DNA of 61,746 bases from Nocardia inohanensis NBRC 100128. GTDB taxonomy: Bacteria; Actinomycetota; Actinomycetes; Mycobacteriales; Mycobacteriaceae. The stretch is from positions 1 to 61,746 of the forward strand of contig NZ_BDBK01000023.1 of NCBI RefSeq assembly GCF_001612945.1, given 5' to 3'. Below the pieces are notes generated by a model. It saw only the letters and a program-made list of their open reading frames with translations. It was not told the DNA's origin and ran no database searches. This document shows positions 1-8,302 of the stretch, one piece after another; positions within the stretch are counted from its first letter, which is position 1; each line of letters starts with the position of its first letter. The position numbers and the translations under genes were made by a program.

Positions 1-255
1 CCCGAACACCCCCTGAAACCACGTTCCTGGGAATTTCCGGTGTCCTTGCTGTGAGCCCGTCGCATTCACGCCCACCCCGGCGATGAACATCACATACACC
101 TGGTCACTGGACCATCACATCGGTAGCATGGCCCGGATTGTCTGGGCCTGCCCTCCGGCATCTCGACGCCTCGGCGGGACCCCCCACCGGTGTGTCGTAT
201 GCAAGCCGAAGACGCGCGGGCCCACCGGTTTTCGAATTACAGGGAGCTGAACACC

Positions 256-1299
256 ATGCCGGAGACGGCTGAAGCCGCCGCCGCCACCGCACTGGTCGGT
301 CGGCACTTTCGAGTACGCGATCACTACGCCGTCGGCCGCGAGAAGATCCGCGAGTTCGCGCGGGCCGTACGCAACGACCACCCGGCCCACCACCACGAGA
401 CCGACGCGCAGAAACTGGGCTACGACCGGCTGCTCGCCTCGCCGACCTTCGCCTCGGTGATCGGCGCCGCCACCACCCGCTCGCTGATCGGCACCGTGCT
501 CACCGAGTACGACGTCGCGCAGACGCTGCACACCGATCAGGTCTTCGAGTACCACCGGCCGGTGCTGGCCGAGGACAAGCTCGCGGTGGATGTGGCCGTG
601 GAGAGCATCCGCTCGTACGGCGGCAACGACTTCATCACCGTCAAGGTCACCATGGCCGATGAGCAGGCGCTGCCGGTGCTGGTCGCGACCACCACCCTCG
701 TCGCCCGCAAGGGCGGGGAGATCGATCCTGCGACCGTGGAGACGGTGGCGGGCGTGGTCATGCACGGGCATGTCGACTCCGGCGATACCGATATGACCAA
801 TCCGACCGGGCTGATCCTGCTCGCGCCGGAGGAGGTCGCCGAACTCGCCGCGCCCGCCCCGGCCCCGCCGGTGCACACCACGCCGAAGGCCGAAACGTTG
901 ACCGCGGGCACCGAGCTACCCGCCGCCAAGGTGCCCGTCACCCGCGGCGATCTGGTGAACTACGCGGGCGTGTCCGGCGACCCGAACCCCATCCACTTCA
1001 GCGATGCCGCCGCCAAACTGGTCGGGCTGCCCACCGTCGTCGCGCACGGCATGCTCACCATGGGCCTGACCGCCGACTACCTGGTGAATTGGCTGGGCGA
1101 TCCAGCCGCGCTGGGCAAGTTCAGCGTCCGGTTCTCCGGTTACGTCGCCGTCGAGCCCACCGCGCCGACCATTGTCGAATTCACCGGCAAGGTGAAGTCG
1201 GTGGATGCCGAAAACGGTTCGGCCACCATCGTTCTCGGAGCGACCTCGGAGGGCAAGAAGCTGTTCGGTCGCGCCATCGCCGAGGTCCGCCTCTCCTGA
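256..1299 (+). CDS. Fused (3R)-hydroxyacyl-ACP dehydratase, HadA/HadB type
   Basis: A 347-residue double hot-dog protein. The N-terminal half has the UPF0336/HadA look (NDHPAHHHETDA, then GYDRLLASPTFASV). The C-terminal half carries the MaoC hydratase motif SGDPNPIHFSDAAA followed by VVAHGM, whose Asp and His are the catalytic pair in this family. The two halves are joined by a Pro/Ala-rich linker near residues 200-225. Mycobacteria encode these halves as separate HadA and HadB subunits, which dehydrate 3-hydroxyacyl-ACP in the FAS-II cycle that builds mycolic acids; here they are one chain. ATG 256 was chosen over an in-frame upstream ATG because AGGGAG lies ten bases before it. The gene converges on the GH30 gene with a 13-base gap. 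The family is secure; a mycolate role is inferred from the host type. Confidence 0.88.
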   Translation: MPETAEAAAATALVGRHFRVRDHYAVGREKIREFARAVRNDHPAHHHETDAQKLGYDRLLASPTFASVIGAATTRSLIGTVLTEYDVAQTLHTDQVFEYHRPVLAEDKLAVDVAVESIRSYGGNDFITVKVTMADEQALPVLVATTTLVARKGGEIDPATVETVAGVVMHGHVDSGDTDMTNPTGLILLAPEEVAELAAPAPAPPVHTTPKAETLTAGTELPAAKVPVTRGDLVNYAGVSGDPNPIHFSDAAAKLVGLPTVVAHGMLTMGLTADYLVNWLGDPAALGKFSVRFSGYVAVEPTAPTIVEFTGKVKSVDAENGSATIVLGATSEGKKLFGRAIAEVRLS

Positions 1300-1312
1300 A
1301 ATACGAACGGCC

Positions 1313-2833
1313 TCACCGCGATCGATTCCAGACGAAGGTCGCGGTGGCGCCGTCGGGCAGCGTGTAGGCGAACTGCCGCCCGGCTTCGGTGACCGTGAAG
1401 GTATGTGCGGCACCGTCATTGGCGGTCACCACGAGTGCCCGGCTGCCGTCCGTGTTCTCGAAGGCCACGCCCTCCAGACCGCAGGTGTATCCGGCGAGGG
1501 GCGTGGTCACGCAGGCACTGGGCGTCACCGTCCCGAGCCGCCGGGCGCCCGGGCGGATGAATTCGCTGAAATGCGCCAGCGCCCAGAAATCCGAAGTCTT
1601 GGTGTAGGTTCCGCGCTCGGTGTCGACGGTGATCGGCGCGATGCATTCCTGTCCCTGGAACGGCGGCACCATGCCCCGGCAGCCATTGCCCATCTTCGGC
1701 CCGCCGTGCTCATCCAGCACCGCGTTCCACAGCTGCACGCCGTTCGCGCCCGCGCGCAACGACCTGATCATCATCTGTTGCGGATCGACATTGCTGAGCT
1801 TGCTGGAGCATTCGGTGACCAGCTGCTCCTTGTCCGGATACGCCCGGCTCTGCACCTCGATGCTGGACGAATCGGTCAGGTAGCAGTGGTAGGCCAGCCC
1901 GTCGACCTGATCACCGGCGATCGCCATCATGGGCGGGATGTAGAGCTCGGACCGCTGGAAGCCGTCGTCGTAACCCATCAACCGGGGTGCGAGTCCGGCT
2001 CGTTCCAGCGCCGGGACGACATGGTCGCGAATCAGCACGCCCTGCTCCACCGGGTCCATGAAGCTCTCCGGAATCCCGGCGACCAGGGCCAGCGGTGTGG
2101 TCGGCTCGTTCTGGATGCCGAGGCGATCGACCTCGATGCCGGCGTCGCGGTACTCGCGCAGATACCGCACCAGGTACTCGGCGTACACGTCGTAGTACTC
2201 GGGCTTCAGACGCCCGAACGGGCCGGTCGTGGTGACCAGGGCATCGTCGGTCTTCATCCAGGCAGGCGGCGTCCACGGGTTCGCCATCACGGCCATATCC
2301 GGATTCGATTGCAGCGCTTCACGAATCGCGGGCACCAGGTATCGCCGGTCCCGATCGATGGAGAACCCCGCGAGCGACGGATCACTGCCACCCGGCGGCT
2401 GATCGTCGAGGCTGGCGGGCTCCCCGACCACATAGTCGGTGGCGCCGATGGGAATTCGCAGGAACGACAACCCGATACCGCCGTCGCCGGCGAACAGCGA
2501 TCGCAGTACCTCCGCGCGCAGTTCCGGAGACAGCTTGTCCCGCAGCAGATATGCCGAGGTCTCGGTCATCGCCACCCCGAACCCGGCGGTAATGGTCTGG
2601 CCGAGCGCACCGGGATCCACCTCGATGCGCTCACCGGTCCCCGCCTCGCCCGCGCCGAAGACCAGATCGGACCGATGCTCCAGGGTGGCGCCCAGATCCC
2701 GGGTGGTCAGATACACCTCGACCCCGGGTTCGGCCGCCGTGCTCACCGGCGCCGCCTGCAATGTGGCGGCGACCAGCAACCCGACCGCCCCGGCCAGCCG
2801 GCGCCGTGACGCGCCCGATTTCCTTGATGACAT
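1313..2833 (-). CDS. Secreted GH30-family glycoside hydrolase (glucosylceramidase-like)
   Basis: 506 residues with a signal peptide (basic SSRKSGASRRR start, then a hydrophobic run to about residue 33). The body is a GH30 TIM barrel with a C-terminal beta domain. GIQNEP near residue 243 holds the expected acid/base Glu, and LVTECS near residue 341 holds the nucleophile Glu; GFGVAMTETSAYLL and ANPWTPPAWMK are also typical. GH30 enzymes cleave beta-linked glucosyl, xylosyl or fucosyl units, and the substrate cannot be told from sequence. ATG 2833 has GGAGG ten bases upstream; an in-frame TTG at 2839 is too close to that site. It is the last of three leftward genes (EmbR-like, DUF4185, GH30), 86 bases after the DUF4185 gene, so co-transcription is possible. 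Confidence 0.85.
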   Translation of the reverse strand: MSSRKSGASRRRLAGAVGLLVAATLQAAPVSTAAEPGVEVYLTTRDLGATLEHRSDLVFGAGEAGTGERIEVDPGALGQTITAGFGVAMTETSAYLLRDKLSPELRAEVLRSLFAGDGGIGLSFLRIPIGATDYVVGEPASLDDQPPGGSDPSLAGFSIDRDRRYLVPAIREALQSNPDMAVMANPWTPPAWMKTDDALVTTTGPFGRLKPEYYDVYAEYLVRYLREYRDAGIEVDRLGIQNEPTTPLALVAGIPESFMDPVEQGVLIRDHVVPALERAGLAPRLMGYDDGFQRSELYIPPMMAIAGDQVDGLAYHCYLTDSSSIEVQSRAYPDKEQLVTECSSKLSNVDPQQMMIRSLRAGANGVQLWNAVLDEHGGPKMGNGCRGMVPPFQGQECIAPITVDTERGTYTKTSDFWALAHFSEFIRPGARRLGTVTPSACVTTPLAGYTCGLEGVAFENTDGSRALVVTANDGAAHTFTVTEAGRQFAYTLPDGATATFVWNRSR

Positions 2834-2919
2834 GACCAACTCGCCTCCGCGCTCCGCCGTCCGAGTGCGACGGCGGCGCTAGCCTACCGAGTGGATGGTC
2901 GGTCAGTTCACGGAATCGG

Positions 2920-4389
2920 CTAGTTCATCTCGGCGTGCATGAGGTAGACGTTGTAGTCGTTCCAGGTGGACATGGTGAAGTACAGGTCACGGCCGGTCGA
3001 CCACGGGTGGATGAAACCGCCGTACAGCTCCGGGAATTGGAGGGCGCTCACCATCGGCGCGCTCGCCGACCACACGCCCTGCGGCGAATCCGATTCGCGC
3101 ACGACGATGGAGGCCTTGGTGGTGTCCAGGTAGGCCATCTGCCAGACCTTGCGGTCGGCGTCGTAGCGGACGGAGAGTTCGGCCGCCGGGGCCTCGGCGA
3201 TCTCGCTGACGTGCACGAAGCCGTTCACCGCCGGCACCCAGGAGCCGTCCCGCCAGTACTGGTAGGCGGTGGTGTTGAGGATCTGATCCTTGGGCACCCG
3301 CGCCAAACCGACCGCGCCCAAACGGGTATTGGCGGTGCCGAACATGTAGACGTACTCGCCCTGCGGGACCATCGACGCGACCTGGAAATTGGAGACGCCG
3401 AAGATGTTCTCCCACTTGGCGTGCGGGTCCTTGGTCCAGTGGTCACCGCCGTCGTCGGAGTACGCGATGCCGCCGTAGTTGGTGTACCAGGTGCCCGGAA
3501 TGCTGTTCCAGGTGCGAATCGACATGTAGCTCATGTACTGCCGGTCGCCGAGCGCGAACCCGGAGGTCGGAATCGTGGTGATCTCGACATTGTCCAGCTT
3601 TTTGCTGGGCAGCAATTCCACGGCGTGGCAACGGGAATCGGTCACCATCCGGTCGATGGTGATGCCGTCGCTCAACTCCCGGTCGGTGCTGAAGGCCAGG
3701 AAATTGGAGCGCCAGTCGTCACCCATGCCGCCCGGCGGATGGAAGTTGGCGCCGACGGTGTCGCCGAAGGCCATGGCGATCTCCCCGGGCTTGCTCTCCC
3801 ACATGATGCCCAGATCGGTGCCCTGCACCTGCCAGCGCTTGTCGGTGCGGTTGATGGAGTTCGCCCCGGTCAGCTTGGCGACCTCACGCACCTGGGAGAT
3901 CTGCGGCAGGGCCCGGGCGGGCGTCTGCGCGGCCGTCTCGACGGCCGGGGTGGCCGGCTCCGGGCCGGGCGGCACCGGATCGGGACTGGGGTTGGGGAAG
4001 GCGAAATAGAACGGCTGCGGGCGCAGATTGAGCCGCGGCAGGCCGAGCTGCTCGAACACGCTCGGGGCGGGCGCCGGGCCGTCGGTGAGGTCCGGGCACG
4101 GATTCACGCACGGGTCGGCAGGCAGTTCCATCTTCACCCGGTTGGTGACCGCCTTGGCCGGACCCGGATCGACGGTCACGGCCGGATACGAGATCGGCAC
4201 CTCGAGGTTCTTGGGGATGACCGATTCGTGCACCGGCGCCGGATCGCTCTGGCACGGCCCGATCCCCGGAACACCCTGCGCCGCACCGGATTCACCGGTC
4301 TCCGCGCGTACCGTCGACGGGTGCGCCGAGACCAGCGCGCCGGTGGTGAAGACCACCGCTCCCACGACAGCCAGCAGCCGCTTGGCCAA
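2920..4389 (-). CDS. Secreted DUF4185 protein, possible endo-D-arabinanase (GH183-like)
   Basis: 489 residues: signal peptide (AKRLLAVVGAVVFTTGALVSA), a proline-rich stretch to about residue 160, then a DUF4185 five-bladed-propeller-like domain recognisable from TDLGIMWESKPGEIAMAFGDT, GDDWRSNFLAFS and the repeated SVRYD and GGFIHPW elements. DUF4185 members include enzymes that cut the D-arabinan of mycobacterial arabinogalactan and lipoarabinomannan and were assigned to GH183; whether this protein has that activity is inference. It starts at TTG 4389, supported by GAGAGG about eight bases upstream; no ATG or GTG near the signal peptide fits better. It lies 63 bases downstream of the EmbR-like regulator, which suggests joint control with cell-wall arabinan metabolism. 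Confidence 0.78.
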   Translation of the reverse strand: MAKRLLAVVGAVVFTTGALVSAHPSTVRAETGESGAAQGVPGIGPCQSDPAPVHESVIPKNLEVPISYPAVTVDPGPAKAVTNRVKMELPADPCVNPCPDLTDGPAPAPSVFEQLGLPRLNLRPQPFYFAFPNPSPDPVPPGPEPATPAVETAAQTPARALPQISQVREVAKLTGANSINRTDKRWQVQGTDLGIMWESKPGEIAMAFGDTVGANFHPPGGMGDDWRSNFLAFSTDRELSDGITIDRMVTDSRCHAVELLPSKKLDNVEITTIPTSGFALGDRQYMSYMSIRTWNSIPGTWYTNYGGIAYSDDGGDHWTKDPHAKWENIFGVSNFQVASMVPQGEYVYMFGTANTRLGAVGLARVPKDQILNTTAYQYWRDGSWVPAVNGFVHVSEIAEAPAAELSVRYDADRKVWQMAYLDTTKASIVVRESDSPQGVWSASAPMVSALQFPELYGGFIHPWSTGRDLYFTMSTWNDYNVYLMHAEMN

Positions 4390-4452
4390 TGGCCCAACCT
4401 CTCGCTATTCGGTCACATCGGACACATCCGGAGCGAGACCCTACCCGTTCGG

Positions 4453-5571
4453 TCAGTGCAACGCCTGGAAGATCAATACCGTGGTGCCGATTCGAATCTC
4501 GTTGCCGTCGGCCAGCACCGCGGCGCTCTCGATCGGCTCCTCGTTGATGTAGATGCCGTTGGCCGAATGCAGATCCTTGATCAGCAGGCCGGCGCGGCTC
4601 GGAATGATCTGCGCGTGATAGCGACTCGCCTTGGGATCGTCGAGCACCAGATCGTTGTCGGTCATCCGGCCGATCTTCATGCCCTGGGTGCCGATCGGCG
4701 CGATCCGGCCGTCGGGTAGGCGCAATTGCCCGGCCCGCACCGCGCGCGGCATCTCGGTCACCGTCTCGGTCATGGCCTTGGCGATGCGATCCACCTCGGC
4801 CATCTGACCGGTCTGCAACGGCTCCTGCCGGAACACCTTCTGCTCCAGGGCAACCAGCGCCGGACCCGGATCGATGCCCAGCTCCTCGGAGAGCACCGCG
4901 CGCACCCGCCGACAGGCTTCGAGCGCATCGGCCTGCCGCCCGGACAGGTACAGCGCGGTGATCAGCTGCACCCATAGCGGCTCGCGCAGCGGATGCGCGT
5001 TGGTCATCGACACCAGCTCGCCCACCACCGAAGATGCCCGCCCACAGGCGATCTCCGCGTCGATGCGGGCCGAGGCGACCAGTAGCCGCTCCTCGTCCAT
5101 GGCGGTGGCGAAGCTCTCCGCGAACGACAGGCCGGACAGATCGTCCAGCGCGCGACCGGTCCACTCCGCCAAGGCATCCGCGAACAGGCGCGCGGCGGCG
5201 GGATGGTTATTGGCGTTCACCGCCTCCTGCCCGGATCGGCGAATGTTCTCGAACCGGCCCAGATCGCAGTCGGCGTCGTCGATTTCCAGCCGGTACCCGG
5301 AGGATTCGGTGCGCAGCACGGCCGCCGAATCGACGCCCGCATTGCGCAGCGTCTTACGGATATTGGAGACGAACACTTGCAGGCTCGCCTGATACGAGTC
5401 CGGCGGTTCGTCGTTCCAGACGATGTCCGCCAGTGCCTGCGACGACACCGCGCGCCGCCGGTTCACGGTCAGCGCGGCCAGCAACGCGCGCGGTTTCGGG
5501 CCGCCGACCGTAACCGGACGGCCGTCGACCAGCAGTTGCACAGGTCCCAGGACCCGCACATCGAGAGTCAT
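4453..5571 (-). CDS. EmbR-like SARP-family regulator with C-terminal FHA domain
   Basis: 372 residues in the EmbR arrangement. First is an OmpR-type winged helix (residues about 1-90, TLDVRVLGPVQLLVDG and SNIRKTLRNAG). Next is a bacterial transcriptional activation domain (about 95-245, ending REPLWVQLITALYLSGRQADALEACRRVR). Last is an FHA domain (about 285-370), with the phosphothreonine-binding Arg in MKIGR, Ser in ASRYH and Asn in HSANG all present. In M. tuberculosis EmbR the FHA domain reads Ser/Thr kinase phosphorylation and the protein activates embCAB arabinosyltransferases. ATG 5571 starts right at the winged helix; the frame extends 11 codons further without a better start. It heads the DUF4185-GH30 cluster. 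Close similarity to EmbR is visible throughout, but orthology is not proven. Confidence 0.85.
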   Translation of the reverse strand: MTLDVRVLGPVQLLVDGRPVTVGGPKPRALLAALTVNRRRAVSSQALADIVWNDEPPDSYQASLQVFVSNIRKTLRNAGVDSAAVLRTESSGYRLEIDDADCDLGRFENIRRSGQEAVNANNHPAAARLFADALAEWTGRALDDLSGLSFAESFATAMDEERLLVASARIDAEIACGRASSVVGELVSMTNAHPLREPLWVQLITALYLSGRQADALEACRRVRAVLSEELGIDPGPALVALEQKVFRQEPLQTGQMAEVDRIAKAMTETVTEMPRAVRAGQLRLPDGRIAPIGTQGMKIGRMTDNDLVLDDPKASRYHAQIIPSRAGLLIKDLHSANGIYINEEPIESAAVLADGNEIRIGTTVLIFQALH

Positions 5572-5676
5572 GCCCCGCACCTCGAAAGTCACCGAAACGA
5601 GCACGCCGCGACGACCTTTCGACCGCCGCGGCAGACTCGCCGCTCACGCGCGAGGTTTTCCCCGCTCGGAGTTACC

Positions 5677-6714
5677 TTACTTGGCGCTGATCGAGCGTCC
5701 CGCCGACTTCAGGTCGTTGCAGGCTTCGACGACGCGCGCGGCCATCGAGGTCTCGGCCTTCTTGAGGTAGGAACGCGGGTCGTAGACCTTCTTGTTGCCG
5801 ACCTCGCCGTCGATCTTCAGCACGCCGTCGTAGTTGCCGAACATGTGGCCGGCGACCGGGCGGGTGAAGGCGTACTGGGTGTCGGTGTCGACGTTCATCT
5901 TGACGACGCCGAACCGCAGCGAGTCCTCGATCTCGGACTTCAGCGAGCCGGAGCCACCGTGGAAGACGAAGTCGAACGGCTGCGCGTCCGAGCCCAGGCC
6001 CAGCTTGGCGGCCGCGACGCGCTGGCCCTCGGCGAGCACCTCCGGCTTCAGCTTCACATTGCCCGGCTTGTAGACGCCGTGCACGTTGCCGAAGGTGGCG
6101 GCCAGCAGGTACTTGCCGTTCTCGCCCGCGCCCAGCGCGTCGATGGTCTTCTCGAAGTCCTCGGGCGAGGTGTAGAGCTTGTCGTTGATGGCGTTCTCGA
6201 CGCCGTCCTCTTCACCGCCGACGACGCCGATCTCGACCTCGAGGATGATGTTCGCGGCGTGGGCCTGCTTGAGCAGTTCCTTCGCGATCTCGAGGTTCTC
6301 GTCGATCGGGATCGCGGAGCCGTCCCACATGTGCGACTGGAACAGCGGGTGCTGACCGTTCTTCACGCGCTCGGCCGAGATGGCGAGCAGCGGGCGCACG
6401 AAGGTGTCGAGCTTGTCCTTCGGGCAGTGATCGGTGTGCAGCGCGATAGTCACGTCGTAGCGGGCCGCAACGACATTCGCGAACTCGGCCAGCGCCACCG
6501 CGCCGGTGACCATGTCCTTCACGCCGAGGCCGGAACCGAATTCGGCGCCACCGGTGGAGAACTGGATGATGCCGTCGCTGCCCGCGTCCGCGAAACCCTT
6601 GATGGCCGCGTTGATCGTCTCCGACGAGGTGACGTTGATGGCGGGGTACGCGAAGGAGTTCTCCTTGGCCCGAGCAATCATCTCGGCGTAGATCTCCGGA
6701 GTCGCGATGGGCAC
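5677..6714 (-). CDS. fba: Class II fructose-bisphosphate aldolase
   Basis: 345 residues, the usual length of the mycobacterial enzyme. It cleaves fructose 1,6-bisphosphate to dihydroxyacetone phosphate and glyceraldehyde 3-phosphate in glycolysis and works in reverse in gluconeogenesis. Zinc and substrate motifs are intact: ALHTDHCPKDK, the acidic EVEIGVVGGEEDG, NVHGVYKPGN and VFHGGSGS. GTG 6714 was chosen because GGAGG sits five bases upstream and the product then begins MPIATPEIYAEM as in other actinobacteria; a longer frame back to 6762 has no support. The gene is divergent from the DedA pair across about 160 bases, the same pairing (fba-DedA) as in M. tuberculosis. Confidence 0.96.
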   Translation of the reverse strand: MPIATPEIYAEMIARAKENSFAYPAINVTSSETINAAIKGFADAGSDGIIQFSTGGAEFGSGLGVKDMVTGAVALAEFANVVAARYDVTIALHTDHCPKDKLDTFVRPLLAISAERVKNGQHPLFQSHMWDGSAIPIDENLEIAKELLKQAHAANIILEVEIGVVGGEEDGVENAINDKLYTSPEDFEKTIDALGAGENGKYLLAATFGNVHGVYKPGNVKLKPEVLAEGQRVAAAKLGLGSDAQPFDFVFHGGSGSLKSEIEDSLRFGVVKMNVDTDTQYAFTRPVAGHMFGNYDGVLKIDGEVGNKKVYDPRSYLKKAETSMAARVVEACNDLKSAGRSISAK

Positions 6715-6873
6715 AATGACCTCCGATGGTGTGTGCTGGCTACAACAAATTCTGTCAGCCACACCATAGGCGAGGCCCCCTTTTGCCGGGCAAATGCCCT
6801 CACATACCCCACAACTTTGTGAGCTTGCTTCGACGTTCGGTGTGACGTCGGTTTCACCGGTAGGGTGGTGGCC

Positions 6874-7584
6874 GTGACCTTGCTGGCCGTATCCGATGCC
6901 GTGACGACCACCCTGTCGATGCCCAAGATTCTCGACCCCATGTATCTGCTTCAGGAGACATGGTTGAAGAACGCGGTGCTTCCGGCGATCTTGGCGATCG
7001 TCTTCATCGAGACCGGTCTGCTCTTCCCGATCCTGCCGGGCGACTCGCTGCTGTTCACTGGCGGTCTGCTGAGCGCCCAGGAGAACCCGGTCGTCTCCAT
7101 CTGGGTACTGCTACCGGCGGTCATCCTGGTGGCGTTCCTCGGCGACCAGTCCGGATATTGGATCGGCCGGGCCATCGGGCCCGCGCTGTTCAACAAGGAG
7201 GACACCCGCTTCTTCAAGAAGCGCTACGTCACCGAAACCCACGAATTCTTCGAGAAGCACGGGCCGAAGACCATTATTCTGGCCCGCTTCGTACCCATCG
7301 TGCGCACCTTCATGCCGGTGCTGGCCGGGGTGTCGAAGATGGACTACCGCAAGTTCGTCACCTTCGACATCGTCGGCGCGGTGCTGTGGGGCGGCGGCGT
7401 CACCGTGCTCGGCTACTTCCTGGGCAATGTGGAGTTCATCCGCAAGAACGTCGAAGCCATCTTCCTGCTCATCGTCTTCGTCTCGGTGCTGCCCGGCATC
7501 ATCCACGTGGCCAAGAACCTGCTCAGCCGCGGCAAGCAGCAAGACCCCGAGTTCGTCTCCGCGACGAACGAGCCGAACCGCTGA
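6874..7584 (+). CDS. DedA-family membrane protein (first of tandem pair)
   Basis: 236 residues, multi-pass. It has the DedA/SNARE-associated hallmarks: FIETGLLFPILPGDSLLFTGG near the N-terminus with the key acidic residues, and the arginine-bearing RFVPIVRTFMPVLAGVSKM in the middle. Family members act as membrane-potential-dependent lipid flippases or transporters, including undecaprenyl-phosphate recycling. Three in-frame GTG codons compete (6865, 6868, 6874); 6874 is preferred because AGGGTGG lies about five bases before it, but this is not certain. The second DedA gene starts eight bases after the stop, so the two are surely one transcript. Confidence 0.88.
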   Translation: MTLLAVSDAVTTTLSMPKILDPMYLLQETWLKNAVLPAILAIVFIETGLLFPILPGDSLLFTGGLLSAQENPVVSIWVLLPAVILVAFLGDQSGYWIGRAIGPALFNKEDTRFFKKRYVTETHEFFEKHGPKTIILARFVPIVRTFMPVLAGVSKMDYRKFVTFDIVGAVLWGGGVTVLGYFLGNVEFIRKNVEAIFLLIVFVSVLPGIIHVAKNLLSRGKQQDPEFVSATNEPNR

Positions 7585-7591
7585 GCCCACG

Positions 7592-8302
7592 GTGTCCAGC
7601 ACCCCGCTAAACCTCGCACTGGGCAGCTTCGGGCCGCTCGAGACAGCCGGGCCGGTGCTCGTCTGGACGGTCGTACTGACCTTCGTCTTCCTGGAATGCG
7701 CCTTCGTCATCGGGCTGTTCCTGCCGGGCGACTCCATGCTCATCACCGCCGGAGTGGTGCTCGCCTCGCAGCTCAACGGCGAAGCGCACGTCTGGGCGCT
7801 GGCGGTGGGCACCATGATCGCGGCCGTCGCCGGTAACCAGGTGGGTTATGTGGTCGGGCAGCGCACCGGGCATCACATAGTCGCGCGCAAGAACGGCAAA
7901 TACGTCAATACCCGGAATCTGGCGCGGGTTTCGGAGCTGCTGCACCGGCACGGGTTCCTGGCGGTACTGGTCGCCCGGTGGATTCCGTGGGTGCGCACGC
8001 TGTGCCCGCTGGTCGCGGGCGCGGCGGGGATGGACCATCGCAAATACACCATCGCCTCCACCATCGGCGCGATCATCTGGGCGCCGGTATTGCTGCTGAT
8101 CGGGTATTACGCGGGCAGTTTCATCGAGAACATCTCGTGGCTGATGCCCGCGGTGATCGGCACGCTGGTGGTCGGATTGATCCTCGGCACGCTGGTCGGG
8201 GTGCGGCAGTACCGGCTGGAGATGTCGCGTCCCGCCGAGGATTTCGACCTCGACGACGAGCCCGCCACGGTGCCGATCCCGCAGGTGCGGCGCAGCGCCT
8301 AG
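7592..8302 (+). CDS. DedA-family membrane protein (second of tandem pair)
   Basis: 236 residues, same length and layout as its upstream neighbour but clearly diverged: FLECAFVIGLFLPGDSMLITAG and ARWIPWVRTLCPLVAGAAGM keep the DedA acidic and arginine positions. Its charged C-terminus (FDLDDEPATVPIPQVRRSA) is specific to this copy. GTG 7592 follows the first DedA stop by eight bases; there is no strong ribosome binding site, so translational coupling is likely. The TAG stop shares the palindrome CTAG with the stop of the opposing GH76 gene. Likely a lipid transporter of the envelope, perhaps as a partner of the first DedA; this is inferred. Confidence 0.87.
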   Translation: MSSTPLNLALGSFGPLETAGPVLVWTVVLTFVFLECAFVIGLFLPGDSMLITAGVVLASQLNGEAHVWALAVGTMIAAVAGNQVGYVVGQRTGHHIVARKNGKYVNTRNLARVSELLHRHGFLAVLVARWIPWVRTLCPLVAGAAGMDHRKYTIASTIGAIIWAPVLLLIGYYAGSFIENISWLMPAVIGTLVVGLILGTLVGVRQYRLEMSRPAEDFDLDDEPATVPIPQVRRSA

